This document shows positions 7,799 through 16,850 of a stretch of DNA of 64,000 nt, in pieces. Within the stretch, counting starts at the first letter, position 1; every line of letters begins with the position of its first letter. The stretch covers positions 49,496 through 113,495 of the forward strand of contig NZ_BMZR01000007.1 of the NCBI RefSeq assembly GCF_014652895.1. Direction: 5' to 3'. The notes under the pieces are model-generated. The model was not told where the DNA came from. It saw only the letters and a program-made list of their open reading frames with translations, and did no database searches. This DNA is from Psychrobacter glaciei. Lineage in GTDB: Bacteria > Pseudomonadota > Gammaproteobacteria > Pseudomonadales > Moraxellaceae. The position numbers and the translations under genes were made by a program.

Positions 7799-10621
7799 TT
7801 GGCTCGCCTTATGTCGCTCTATCAGCTCAAATCTCAGTTTCAAGATCAATTGCGCCCAATTAGCGATGCATTGGTCGAGCAAAAGGTTACTGCTAACCAA
7901 GTGACGGTGTCAGCCATCTTATTGAGCCTTGGTACGGCTTATTTGATTGCCAAGCCCGCAACTGAGAAGCAGGAATTATGGCTTTTATTGCCTTCATCAT
8001 TGTTTGTACGCATGGCGCTCAATGCTATCGATGGCATGATGGCGCGCGAGCACGGGCAAGCCTCTAAACTTGGTGAAGTGCTCAATGAAGTGGGTGATAT
8101 CGTGGCTGATACGGCGCTTATCGCAAGTCTTGCTCCGCATGTTGCTAATGATAATTGGCAAGCGTCGGCAGTCAATTTTCCCAACAATATATCAATTCAT
8201 CAGCCACATATTGTCGGTCTAATCGTGCTTAGTATCGGCACCGAGTTACTAGGTATCGCCAGTAATAGGATGTTAGACATTAGAGCGAATCAAGGGCCTT
8301 TGGGCAAAAGTGATCGTGCTTTTGTGCTCGGTGTGCTTGGCACTTTTATGGCAATTAAAGCGCCGATCGTGCTATCTCATATCAGAGTAGGGCAATTATT
8401 TATACTCACAGAGGCGCTGCTACTAAAAACTTGTCTCAATCGACTGCGTTATATGGCAGACTTATATTTGATGCGTAAACTACCTGTGCTGCGCTCAAAC
8501 CGCTCAGACAGTCTTGAGTCAATACCAGACGCATCGTATCAATCTATTTCATCTATCGATTGCCAAGCGATTATTGATCAACCTGATACGCTATCTCCCA
8601 ATACCTTGTCATTAAATTCTCCTTTATCGAACTCTCCTTTATCAAACTCTGCTGCTAAAACGTCCCTTTTGGAGTCCCAGACAATGCCCGCTATTTCTAA
8701 AAATTCCCAGTCTACCAATGCCAAAGCTGCCCCAAACAAGGTTAGCGATGACCTTCATCTATCATCGTCCGAAGTTGTTAGCGGTGAAAGTTGCTACAAC
8801 GCGTATGATGGCACGGCAATCTATTATCGCTATTGGTTGACGATGCCTTTAGAGAATATCAAACAAGCCGGTCAGCAACACACACAACAGCGCCAAGTCA
8901 TTCTGTTGCATCGTGGTCACGAGCATTCAGGACGCTTAGCAGAACTTGGGGAACAATTTGCAAAAGCTGGCTATCAAGTATTTGCTTGGGATGCGCGTGG
9001 TAATGGGCGCTCAGGTGGTATCAAGGATCATGCCGAAAGCGTCACCGAGCTGGAGCGCGATTTAGACGGTTTTGTGCAACTGGTTATTGGGCAAACGGGC
9101 ATTGCTATTGAGGATACATTAATCGTCGCCAGTAGTATCGGCGCAGTACTCGCAGCAGCATGGGTACATGATTATGCCCCCAGTATTCGCGGAATGATAT
9201 TGGGTACGCCAGCGCTGAGTATTCGCTTGTACATGCCTTTTGCCATACCGTCGCTAAAGGTAGCTCGCGCGCTTGGACTGATGTCACGCGTGAGCAGCTA
9301 CGTCAAGGCGCAAGTCTTAACGCATGATAAAGACGCACAGCAAGCTTATAATGCCGATCCGCTGATATCGAATAGCATCTCGACCGACTTGCTCATCGAT
9401 ACGCATGCAACGGGTCAACGCTTGCTCGATGATGCGGGTGCTATCACCGTGCCAACCTTTATATTATGTGCCGGTAAGGATTATGTAGTCGATAAGCAGG
9501 CAGAGCGCGATTTTTATGAGGCCATCAATACCACTGATAAACGCTGGCAATTATATCCAGACAACTATCATGCGATCTTTCATGAGACCAATAAGGCAGA
9601 TGTCTTTGCAGATTGTATTGATTTCGCCGAGCAAGTCTTTAAATCTGCAGTCAAAGCGCCTGATTTAAGCGCGGCTCATCTTAATAGTGCCAGTAAAGAT
9701 AAGGTTGATCGTTTAGCGATTAAACCCTTTAATCCAAGCTTTGCCATTACTAGATTTGCTATGCAAAAATTTGGTCATGTCAGCGACGCGATTGCCACAG
9801 GACTGGAGCATGGATTTGATTCGGGGCATTCGCTCGATCACGTGTATTATAATCAGCCCAGTGGTCAGAATAAATTTGGTCAGGCGGTCGATAAGTTTTA
9901 CTTGAGCAATATTGGTTGGCAAGGGATTCGTATTCGCCGTGAGCATATATTAGAGCTGGCACGTGAAGCTTTAGCAGATATAAAGTCTGGCAATCAAAAC
10001 CAAGCTAGTCAAAACCAAGCTAAGCAAAACAGCACTGAGTCATTCCAGCCGAAACTACTCGATATCGCTAGTGGGCATGGCTTTTATGCCTTTGATTTAT
10101 TGACAGAGTTTACCAACTTGCACGCTGAGCTACGCGATTATGAGCAGCACAATATCCAAGCCTTACAGGCAAAGGCGGAACAGTTAGAGATTGCTGATCG
10201 AGTCCTTACTTGTCAAAAAGATGCGTTTGACCCTGCCAGTTATTCTTATGTACAGAAGGGAAGTGGCGATGCTAAAGGTCTTGATGATAAAAAGTTCGAT
10301 ATCGCCATTGCCTCTGGCGTGTTTGAATTGTTTTCTGACAATACGCTACCAGCGACGGCATTGGCGGGTATTTATGACAGTTTAAAATCTGATGGTTATT
10401 TACTTTATACCAATCAGCCGTGGCATCCTGAGCAAGAATTTATTAGTAAAACCTTAAACAATCATCGCGGTAGCAGTTGGGTGATGCGCTGTCGCTCACA
10501 AGCGGAAATGGATCAATTGGTTGAGAATGCTGGCTTTAAGAAAGTCGCCATGCGCATCGACCGTTTTGGTATCTTTACCGTGTCATTAGCAATTAAAACA
10601 GCATCAACCGATGATAAGTGA
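7799..10621 (+). CDS. Three-domain fusion: YnbA-like CDP-alcohol phosphatidyltransferase + YnbC-like hydrolase/methyltransferase
   Basis: This 940-residue protein joins three domains. Residues 1-220 form a membrane CDP-alcohol phosphatidyltransferase with ALNAIDGMMAREHGQ and KLGEVLNEVGDIVAD; in D-x2-D-G-x2-A-R-x8-G-x3-D-x3-D, the first and third Asp are Asn here. A Ser/Asn-rich linker (repeating SPLSN) spans about 220-325. Residues 325-620 form an alpha/beta hydrolase with HRGHEHSG, nucleophile VASSIGA, acid AGKDYVVD and histidine NYHAIFHE. Residues 675-940 form a class I SAM methyltransferase with LLDIASGHGFYAFD. E. coli encodes the first part as YnbA and the latter two as YnbC, genes of unknown function. 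A TTG start is used because AAAGGA lies 10 bases upstream; an ATG at 7811 would give MSLYQLK, as at the start of YnbA. It likely makes or edits an unusual phospholipid at the inner membrane (inference). Confidence 0.85.
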   Translation: MARLMSLYQLKSQFQDQLRPISDALVEQKVTANQVTVSAILLSLGTAYLIAKPATEKQELWLLLPSSLFVRMALNAIDGMMAREHGQASKLGEVLNEVGDIVADTALIASLAPHVANDNWQASAVNFPNNISIHQPHIVGLIVLSIGTELLGIASNRMLDIRANQGPLGKSDRAFVLGVLGTFMAIKAPIVLSHIRVGQLFILTEALLLKTCLNRLRYMADLYLMRKLPVLRSNRSDSLESIPDASYQSISSIDCQAIIDQPDTLSPNTLSLNSPLSNSPLSNSAAKTSLLESQTMPAISKNSQSTNAKAAPNKVSDDLHLSSSEVVSGESCYNAYDGTAIYYRYWLTMPLENIKQAGQQHTQQRQVILLHRGHEHSGRLAELGEQFAKAGYQVFAWDARGNGRSGGIKDHAESVTELERDLDGFVQLVIGQTGIAIEDTLIVASSIGAVLAAAWVHDYAPSIRGMILGTPALSIRLYMPFAIPSLKVARALGLMSRVSSYVKAQVLTHDKDAQQAYNADPLISNSISTDLLIDTHATGQRLLDDAGAITVPTFILCAGKDYVVDKQAERDFYEAINTTDKRWQLYPDNYHAIFHETNKADVFADCIDFAEQVFKSAVKAPDLSAAHLNSASKDKVDRLAIKPFNPSFAITRFAMQKFGHVSDAIATGLEHGFDSGHSLDHVYYNQPSGQNKFGQAVDKFYLSNIGWQGIRIRREHILELAREALADIKSGNQNQASQNQAKQNSTESFQPKLLDIASGHGFYAFDLLTEFTNLHAELRDYEQHNIQALQAKAEQLEIADRVLTCQKDAFDPASYSYVQKGSGDAKGLDDKKFDIAIASGVFELFSDNTLPATALAGIYDSLKSDGYLLYTNQPWHPEQEFISKTLNNHRGSSWVMRCRSQAEMDQLVENAGFKKVAMRIDRFGIFTVSLAIKTASTDDK

Positions 10622-10624
10622 TAG

Positions 10625-11842
10625 ATGAATAATAAAAGCGTCAAGCCTTTGAATAGAAAAAGCAGCAAACCTTATGAGCGTGTCCAGCTTTTCTCCGGAG
10701 GTGGCTCGCGTTTTGGTTATTATTTGGGCAGTTATGCGGCATTGGTTGCCCATGATTTGACGCCAGATATCATCGTCGGCACTTGCGGTGGTAGTCTGTC
10801 GGCTTATTTAGTCAATTTAGCGCCTGACCCCAAGGATTTGCAGGAGCTGATGTGCAGCCGTGAGTTGTACCGCGTCATTACTGCAATTAGACATGTCGCG
10901 CCAGACGAAGCCAATAAACGATTGAAAATACGCTATGTGACTCAGGCGCTTAAACGCTGGCGCTTGTCACGGCAGCTGTCCAACCGCCAAAAACAGCAGC
11001 AAGCAGATAACTACGAACGACTATTAGATGAGTTGCAGCAGTTGGCAATGTTTCGGATAGATAACGAGGTGCAATGGCTCGATGAATTGTCTCGTTTTTC
11101 TCCCAAGCAGAATAATAATTCTTTTAATGCCGCCGCGCCAGAGATAGCCATTATCGCTAGTCGACTCTATCAAGCACCTAATCAAACGCCTAATGCTGAT
11201 AAATCTGTTCACAATGAGTTTAAACTACAAGAGTTGTTATTTGCGCCACCGCGTTTGGCAGTATCAGAGCATTTTGATGAAATGCTTAACGCACCTGCGC
11301 ATACGTTTGCTGATGGGCGTATTCATCAGTCAGTAAATGTCGTAAAGCAGTGGGCGTTTAATTCAGCGGTTCGTGCTTCTATGGCAGATATGTATTATCT
11401 ACCGCCAACGCCTATAGACGATTTGGGGTGGTGCTTAGGCGGGGTAATTAATCTCACGCCGATCGAGCTAGCATGTCAGCTAGGGCAGACTGTATTTGCA
11501 GAGACCAAGGCAGGATACGATACTTATCTTGCTTCGCCAGCGATTCAGCGCGTTTTTGGTTTTGACCCCAATGAGCGTTTGGCACAGGTGCATGGTTATC
11601 AGCCAATGGAAACGTCATCACTTGTGAAGTCAGAAAGAAATAGCCGTCAATTGCATTGGTTACCCTTTGCAGATAATGGTCAGCAGTTGGCAGGACAGCA
11701 TGTACAAAAGCGTTTTAATATAAAGCAAATGACGGTTGAACTCATTCACAGTGACTATGACGGTTTTGTGCAGCAAATGCAGGCGCAATGGCAGTATGGC
11801 TATCAGCGTACGGTCAACTATATACAACAGCACGGGCTATGA
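10625..11842 (+). CDS. Patatin-like protein with substituted catalytic residues
   Basis: This 405-residue protein has a patatin fold signature: the oxyanion motif FSGGGSRFGYYLG near residue 25 and the nucleophile loop DIIVGTCGGSLSAYL near residue 52. The usual G-x-S-x-G is G-T-C-G-G, so cysteine replaces the catalytic serine. The expected D-G-G of the Ser-Asp dyad aligns with WCLGGVINLTPIELA near residue 275, where leucine replaces aspartate. Either it is a lipid-binding pseudoenzyme or it uses another chemistry. The gene starts three bases after the ynbA-ynbC fusion and overlaps the next gene by four bases (ATGA), so the three form one operon. About 150 residues between the two motifs are unlike standard patatins. 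Confidence 0.78.
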   Translation: MNNKSVKPLNRKSSKPYERVQLFSGGGSRFGYYLGSYAALVAHDLTPDIIVGTCGGSLSAYLVNLAPDPKDLQELMCSRELYRVITAIRHVAPDEANKRLKIRYVTQALKRWRLSRQLSNRQKQQQADNYERLLDELQQLAMFRIDNEVQWLDELSRFSPKQNNNSFNAAAPEIAIIASRLYQAPNQTPNADKSVHNEFKLQELLFAPPRLAVSEHFDEMLNAPAHTFADGRIHQSVNVVKQWAFNSAVRASMADMYYLPPTPIDDLGWCLGGVINLTPIELACQLGQTVFAETKAGYDTYLASPAIQRVFGFDPNERLAQVHGYQPMETSSLVKSERNSRQLHWLPFADNGQQLAGQHVQKRFNIKQMTVELIHSDYDGFVQQMQAQWQYGYQRTVNYIQQHGL

Positions 11843-12675
11843 ACTCAAAAATGAAAGACTTTACACAGTCTATTCCAACTCATAAACCATCGCATCTTAT
11901 CGTTTTTGGCGGTACGAGTGGTCTTGGCTTGGCGTTGGCGCTGCATCATCATCAGCTTGGCTGGCAAGTGAGCGTGGTTGGTCATAGTATGGAGAAGATA
12001 GATAATATCAATAGTCAGCATCCTAATATTGTCACTTATTGCTGTGATTTGATGGATAGTGTGCAAACACAAAGTTTGTTAGAGAGCTTGTCAGATATCA
12101 GCTTTCAAAGAGTGATTTATAGCGCGGGTAGTTACACAAATGAGCGTGTCTATCGTCTCAATCAAGCGGACAGCGATAAAATGCTCGCGATTAATTTGCA
12201 AGCCTTTGAGCAGGTTTTTAGGTGGGCAAGTGAGCAGTTAAAGCGCCAAAGTTATTCATCAGATTGCAAGGAAAACAACAGACTAAGCTTGATTTGTATC
12301 GCGTCTATCGCCGGCACTATGCAGTATCCTTATGCCAGTCTTTATGCCAAAAGCAAACGTGCCATGATTGCGGCTGCCAGCGCTTATCGAGCAGCACTTG
12401 CACCTTATGATATCCAAGTGAATTGTATTGCCTCAGGCTATATTGATACCCAAGCGTTGCGTGATTTGAATGACGGCGATGCCAGCCATAAGCCATTCAT
12501 AATCAATACGCAAACGGCGGTTGAGAATGTTATGCAAGCGATTGATGATGATATTGAGCTGGCTATATTTCCACGCTCCATGCGCTATATTACTCGGGCG
12601 CTCAATCATTTACCTAAGCCTGTGCTTAACTGGATATTGCGCAGTAGATTGGATAAACCTACTGGATATAGTTAG
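11839..12675 (+). CDS. Short-chain dehydrogenase/reductase
   Basis: This classical SDR of 278 residues has the cofactor motif VFGGTSGLGLALALH (G-x3-G-x-G) near residue 20 and the catalytic serine and Y-x3-K in CIASIAGTMQYPYASLYAKS near residue 155. Substrate is unknown; the operon position suggests reduction of a lipid intermediate or fatty acyl precursor made with its neighbours. The start is the ATG at 11839, whose ATGA overlaps the stop of the patatin-like gene, a classic sign of translational coupling. A longer frame from 11788 would overlap that gene by 55 bases and is less likely. The stop codon lies within the left end of a miniature inverted-repeat element. Confidence 0.87.
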   Translation: MNSKMKDFTQSIPTHKPSHLIVFGGTSGLGLALALHHHQLGWQVSVVGHSMEKIDNINSQHPNIVTYCCDLMDSVQTQSLLESLSDISFQRVIYSAGSYTNERVYRLNQADSDKMLAINLQAFEQVFRWASEQLKRQSYSSDCKENNRLSLICIASIAGTMQYPYASLYAKSKRAMIAAASAYRAALAPYDIQVNCIASGYIDTQALRDLNDGDASHKPFIINTQTAVENVMQAIDDDIELAIFPRSMRYITRALNHLPKPVLNWILRSRLDKPTGYS

Positions 12676-12810
12676 TCCTAAATAAAAGAAAGACAACTAT
12701 TATAACGTGCTACTGGTATCAATTTTTCTTGCTTGCTGTGCTTACGCCGACAGAGGCTGCGAATAATTAATCCCAATAGCACTGTATCTTTTAAAAGTGA
12801 ATCGACTATA
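12667..12810 (-). mobile_element. Miniature inverted-repeat element, group C (copy 1)
   Basis: About 144 bases are bounded by TATAGTTAGTCC on the left and the complement of TATAGTCGATTC on the right. The core contains TTCTTGCTTGCTGTGCTTAC and CGACAGAGGC, shared with copies at 19429-19574 (opposite orientation) and 58017-58154. An inner inverted pair, GTGCTACTGGTATCAATT / AATTAATCCCAATAGCAC, flanks the core. There is no coding capacity. Its left end supplies the stop codon of the SDR gene. Confidence 0.65.
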
Positions 12811-12817
12811 TAACAGC

Positions 12818-13711
12818 TTAGCCGAGCAGCCAATAAAATAAGGTAAATAACGGCACGCCAATCAGCAAGCTATCCACTCTATCTAATACGCCGCCATGTC
12901 CAGCGAGCATCGTACCCGTGTCTTTTACCCCATGCTGACGTTTAAAGGCGGACTCTAATAAATCTCCAGCGATACCACTGACCGCTAAGCCATAAGCGGC
13001 TAATAAGCAAATCCACCAACTAAAAGGCGTGAGCCAAATGCCCAATAGCGTTGCCAATAGCGCCGCGAGCATACTACCGAAAAGAGCACCTTCGATACTT
13101 TTATTCGGGCTAATGGTGGAAGCAAGACCACGCTTAAACAGCTTGTGACCAAGCAATCGTCCACATAAATACTGGGCGATATCATTAAACTGACTGGCAT
13201 ATAAAACAAAAAATAAAACGCCATACTGTTCGCGCTGCCAGATTAATTGTTGTAAGGCAATGAGACTGACAATCAAGGTGATAAAAGCAAAACTAAAGAG
13301 TAGGTCTAACAGATTTAAACGTGTGTAAGCTTGAGGAGAATGAGGAGAGGTTTGGCTAAAAGGCTGAGTATTCGCCTGCAAACCGCGCGCTTGGAGCTTG
13401 TGAATCAGAACAGCTTTGTTGCGTAGGCACCATAAGCGTTTGATCTCATAGCTACCACGCAAACCAATTAAGACGAAAAAGGCAATGAGTAACCACTGGT
13501 AGGGGTAGGTAGGAGGTTGTGAGGGTTGGCTATTATCCGTTATCTTAGCGATAACATAACACGCGCAAAGCGCCGCTAACATCAGCCACCACGAGCGTGC
13601 AATCAGATAAATTTTTGGCAGGCGCTTACGCAAGCGAGGTAGGGCAAGCAAGGCCCACGTCAAACTGACGACCATCATAAGTCCGATCACAAACAGCGTA
13701 TCAGTAGCCAT
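12818..13711 (-). CDS. CdsA-like phosphatidate cytidylyltransferase (YnbB-like)
   Basis: This integral membrane protein of 297 residues has about eight hydrophobic segments and the CDP-diglyceride synthetase signature near its C-terminus: SAFKRQHGVKDTGTMLAGHG then GVLDRVDS, matching S-x-x-K-R-x4-K-D-x5-x-H-G-G-x-x-D-R-x-D. The family forms CDP-diacylglycerol from phosphatidate and CTP. A housekeeping cdsA is normally next to uppS and dxr; this copy sits beside the YnbA/YnbC fusion, so it is the likely YnbB counterpart (E. coli YnbB is of similar length) feeding CDP-lipid to the transferase domain. It converges on the SDR gene across an element of group C. Confidence 0.85.
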   Translation of the reverse strand: MATDTLFVIGLMMVVSLTWALLALPRLRKRLPKIYLIARSWWLMLAALCACYVIAKITDNSQPSQPPTYPYQWLLIAFFVLIGLRGSYEIKRLWCLRNKAVLIHKLQARGLQANTQPFSQTSPHSPQAYTRLNLLDLLFSFAFITLIVSLIALQQLIWQREQYGVLFFVLYASQFNDIAQYLCGRLLGHKLFKRGLASTISPNKSIEGALFGSMLAALLATLLGIWLTPFSWWICLLAAYGLAVSGIAGDLLESAFKRQHGVKDTGTMLAGHGGVLDRVDSLLIGVPLFTLFYWLLG

Positions 13712-13734
13712 ATTTTTAGCACTTTGGGGTCAAT

Positions 13735-13757
13735 AAAAAACGGCAATCTACCGTTTT
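13735..13757 (-). terminator. Terminator after nadB
   Basis: A stem AAAACGG / CCGTTTT with a seven-base loop is followed on the minus strand by six T residues, 33 bases beyond the nadB stop. It fits the end of the nadA-nadB transcript and separates it from the ynbB-like gene. Confidence 0.7.
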
Positions 13758-13789
13758 GTGATGGTTAGAGTAGTAACCTTCAATCGCTG

Positions 13790-15709
13790 TTAAACATTAG
13801 CAACGGTATGTGCTGATCCAACCTCTGTGTCACCGATTATAGGCTGAACCATCCAATCAATGCCACCTTCTTTGTTACCTGTTTTGTCATCATCTATCAG
13901 CTTCGATAAGGGCTCAATTACACTGGTCCGAGGTGTGGTCGCTAAATGCGGATAGTCTTGACGATAATGACCACCGCGACTCTCATAACGCTGATAAGCC
14001 GACTGAATAATCAATGTCGCTAATTGTAATTGTCGTGCTAATTGAAAGTGTGCCAAGCCATCATAGGGAATGGTCTTGCTCTGACTATTCATATCTAGAG
14101 AATTAGTTATATCGAGAGAATTAGTTATATTGAGAGGATCAGACTTGAGGCATCCAAGCTGCTGCTGCCAATTTTCTATTTGTAGCAATGCTTGTGCTAA
14201 TTGCCCAGCGCTGCGAGTGATACCCATATGAGCAGTCATCAAAACTTTTAGTTTGGCGGTTATCCCAGCTATATTAGCATCTATATTGACGTTATGATGA
14301 GTATTGCTTTCATGGTCAGTAGACGGTGGTAGAGTAATGGGCTGAGTATCTTTAAGCGTTGGCGGCGTCCAAATGCCAAGGGCTGATAAATTTGAGTTAT
14401 CATAAATGGCAACGGTATCTAAATTTTCTAATGCTTTCAAATAGCGCGGTAAGTCAGCAGCGATATTACGTCCAACCACCACACATTCTAAAAGTGAGTT
14501 ACTCGCCAAGCGATTAGCCCCATGCAAACCTGTATAGGCAACTTCGCCAGCGGCATAGAGACCCGCCACATCGGTCATACCATTGACAGATGTGACTACA
14601 CCGCCGCAGCTATAATGAGCGGTAGGTGCGACCGGAATTGGGTCAGTAGTCATATCGATGCCCAGCTTTAATAACGTTTGATAAATTTGCGGGAAGTGCT
14701 CTCGTAAAAACTGTTCTGGCAGATGACTGACATCAAGATTTACGTAGCCAAGTCCATTCGTACTAATCTGCTCAGCAATGGCACGAGCGACGATATCGCG
14801 TGGTGCCAGTTCTGCACGCTCGTCAATGTCCAACATAAAGCGCGAACCGGTTTGTGGACAAGTCAGCCGCCCACCTTCACCGCGTAGGGCTTCAGATATC
14901 AAAAAGCTACTATCATCTAACGCCAAACCAGTCGGATGAAATTGAATAAACTCTAAATTCGCTAAGCGGCAGCCTGCTTGCCATGCCATCATCACGCCAT
15001 CACCAACACAGACGTTGGGCGCACTGGCACGCTTAAACAATTGACCCAAGCCACCACTAGCCAGTACGACTGCGCGACTATAAAAAGTCAGTTGTTGTTG
15101 ACTAATATGATCAAAAACTTGCGCCCCTTGGCACTGATTATCACTGCTTGTTAAAAGGCTCAGCGCTTCATGATAAGGCAAAACAGTGATATTGGCAGCA
15201 GATTGAGCCTTTATGGTCAAGGCTTCCATAATGTGTCGACCAGTCGCATCATCCGCATGCGCGACCCGCCTACAACCATGCCCACCTTCTTTGGTTAAAT
15301 GTAAGTTAGCAGTCTGTAGTTCAGTGAAGGGTTGTGCATTATCATCTTGCTGTATCTGGGTAAAAGGCACACCTTGCTCACATAACCACTGCACAGCCTG
15401 CTGTCCAGCACTTAAAATGCTACTGGTATTGTCAGCTTCGCATAAGCCTGCGCCAGCGATTAGCGTATCAGCGATATGGTCAGCGACAGAGTCCTCTTTG
15501 TCTAAGCTTGCTGCGATACCACCTTGGGCATAATGGCTTGAACAAACTTCCAAGTCGGCTTTGCTCAATACAGTAATATTCAGCGATGTTGGTAATGCTA
15601 GAGCTGTGCTTAAACCAGCCAATCCGGCACCGATGATAAGGACATCGGTTTGTACCGCTCCATCAAAATTATCAGCACTTAGTGCTTCCGCTGTAGACAC
15701 CGCATTCAT
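13790..15709 (-). CDS. nadB: L-aspartate oxidase
   Basis: This FAD enzyme oxidises L-aspartate to iminoaspartate, the first step of de novo NAD synthesis. It has DVLIIGAGLAGLSTALAL near the N-terminus, the SSHYAQGGIAASL region and the HPTGL and GEGGRL motifs of the succinate dehydrogenase/NadB flavoprotein group, plus a YSCGGVVT segment. The ATG at 15709 begins one base after the nadA stop and has GGAG nine bases upstream, giving 639 residues; in-frame starts at 15727 and 15760 would overlap nadA. The protein is about 100 residues longer than E. coli NadB; a non-conserved insert in the C-terminal helical domain holds a small duplication (ITNSLDITNSLD). It is co-transcribed with nadA. Confidence 0.93.
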   Translation of the reverse strand: MNAVSTAEALSADNFDGAVQTDVLIIGAGLAGLSTALALPTSLNITVLSKADLEVCSSHYAQGGIAASLDKEDSVADHIADTLIAGAGLCEADNTSSILSAGQQAVQWLCEQGVPFTQIQQDDNAQPFTELQTANLHLTKEGGHGCRRVAHADDATGRHIMEALTIKAQSAANITVLPYHEALSLLTSSDNQCQGAQVFDHISQQQLTFYSRAVVLASGGLGQLFKRASAPNVCVGDGVMMAWQAGCRLANLEFIQFHPTGLALDDSSFLISEALRGEGGRLTCPQTGSRFMLDIDERAELAPRDIVARAIAEQISTNGLGYVNLDVSHLPEQFLREHFPQIYQTLLKLGIDMTTDPIPVAPTAHYSCGGVVTSVNGMTDVAGLYAAGEVAYTGLHGANRLASNSLLECVVVGRNIAADLPRYLKALENLDTVAIYDNSNLSALGIWTPPTLKDTQPITLPPSTDHESNTHHNVNIDANIAGITAKLKVLMTAHMGITRSAGQLAQALLQIENWQQQLGCLKSDPLNITNSLDITNSLDMNSQSKTIPYDGLAHFQLARQLQLATLIIQSAYQRYESRGGHYRQDYPHLATTPRTSVIEPLSKLIDDDKTGNKEGGIDWMVQPIIGDTEVGSAHTVANV

Positions 15710-15710
15710 A

Positions 15711-16850
15711 TTAGGCTGCTCCGACATTGGCGAACAGCTCACGGTCTTTAACAATGTCACCGCTCGCTACCACTCGCTGTTTTTGTGATTCGGCAAAATC
15801 AAGCATACGTTGCAAGGGCTTTTTAGCCGCAACTGCCAGATCAGGCGTCATCAAAACTTCACCGCTCTGATTGATTAGGCATTGCTCGATACCTTTTAAG
15901 CCGTTCATCGCCATCCATGGACAAAAGGCACAGCTCTTACAACTGGCGCTTTCACCAGCAGTAGGCGCTGCTAAGAAACGCTTATTTGGCGAGCGCTTTT
16001 GCATTTCATGCAAGATACCTAAGTCGGTGGCGACGATAAAGGTATCGGCATCCATCTCATAAGTTGATTGCAACAATTTGCTAGTAGAGCCGACCACATC
16101 GGCGAGCGCTACTACGCTGTCAGGGGATTCAGGATGCACCAATACTTTGGCGTTTGGATGCTCCTCTTTTAATTGCATCAGCTCGGTCGCTTTAAATTCA
16201 TTATGTACGAGGCACGATCCTTGCCAAAGCAGCATATCTGCGCCCGTCTCTTTAGCGATATATTTACCCAAATGGCGATCAGGGCCCCAAATAATTTTTT
16301 CACCATTATTATGCAAATGGCGAATGATATCGATGCCAACGGATGACGTCACCACCCAGTCAGCACGAGCTTTGACGGCAGCGCTAGTATTGGCATAAAC
16401 CACGACGGTACGTTCAGGATGGGCATCACAAAATGCGGAAAACTCGTCAGCAGGGCAGCCCAAATCAAGCGAACACTCAGCTTCTAGGTCTGGCATCAGT
16501 ACCGTTTTTTCCATACTTAAAATTTTCGCCGACTCACCCATAAAGCGGACACCTGCGACCACCAATGTCTGTGCACTGTGTGCTTGCCCAAAGCGTGCCA
16601 TTTCTAGTGAATCGCCCACACAACCGCCCGTTGCCAATGCCAAATCCTGAATAAAGGGATCGACATAATAATGGGCGACCAATACCGCATTATGCTTTTT
16701 TAATAGCTTCTTGATGTTTTCTTCAACCACGATGCGTTCAGCGCGCGGCAAGTCTGCTGGCATTTTAGCTTTGGCATATTCGATGTTCATTTGAGTGGTG
16801 ATGCGATTGTCCGTACTCATGATAGGTGCGTCGTAAGGATAAGTTTTCAT
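15711..16850 (-). CDS. nadA: Quinolinate synthase
   Basis: NadA condenses iminoaspartate with dihydroxyacetone phosphate to form quinolinate, using a 4Fe-4S cluster. The 379-residue protein shows [13 protein letters not shown], the conserved MGESAKILS and the cysteine-rich motif [18 protein letters not shown] near the C-terminus. The ATG at 16850 has AAAAGG nine bases upstream; an upstream TTG at 16880 and a downstream ATG at 16820 are poorer choices. It is the first gene of the nadA-nadB operon, divergent from a NadQ-like regulator, and a 21-bp palindrome about 90 bases upstream probably controls it. Confidence 0.95.
   Translation of the reverse strand: MKTYPYDAPIMSTDNRITTQMNIEYAKAKMPADLPRAERIVVEENIKKLLKKHNAVLVAHYYVDPFIQDLALATGGCVGDSLEMARFGQAHSAQTLVVAGVRFMGESAKILSMEKTVLMPDLEAECSLDLGCPADEFSAFCDAHPERTVVVYANTSAAVKARADWVVTSSVGIDIIRHLHNNGEKIIWGPDRHLGKYIAKETGADMLLWQGSCLVHNEFKATELMQLKEEHPNAKVLVHPESPDSVVALADVVGSTSKLLQSTYEMDADTFIVATDLGILHEMQKRSPNKRFLAAPTAGESASCKSCAFCPWMAMNGLKGIEQCLINQSGEVLMTPDLAVAAKKPLQRMLDFAESQKQRVVASGDIVKDRELFANVGAA

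Noticed and set aside
9105..9287. Minus-strand frames inside the YnbA-YnbC-like gene
   Set aside because: They are shadows of a strongly supported multi-domain coding frame.
11788..11838. Upstream extension of the SDR gene
   Set aside because: It would overlap the patatin-like gene by 55 bases; the ATGA overlap at 11839 is a better and common start arrangement.
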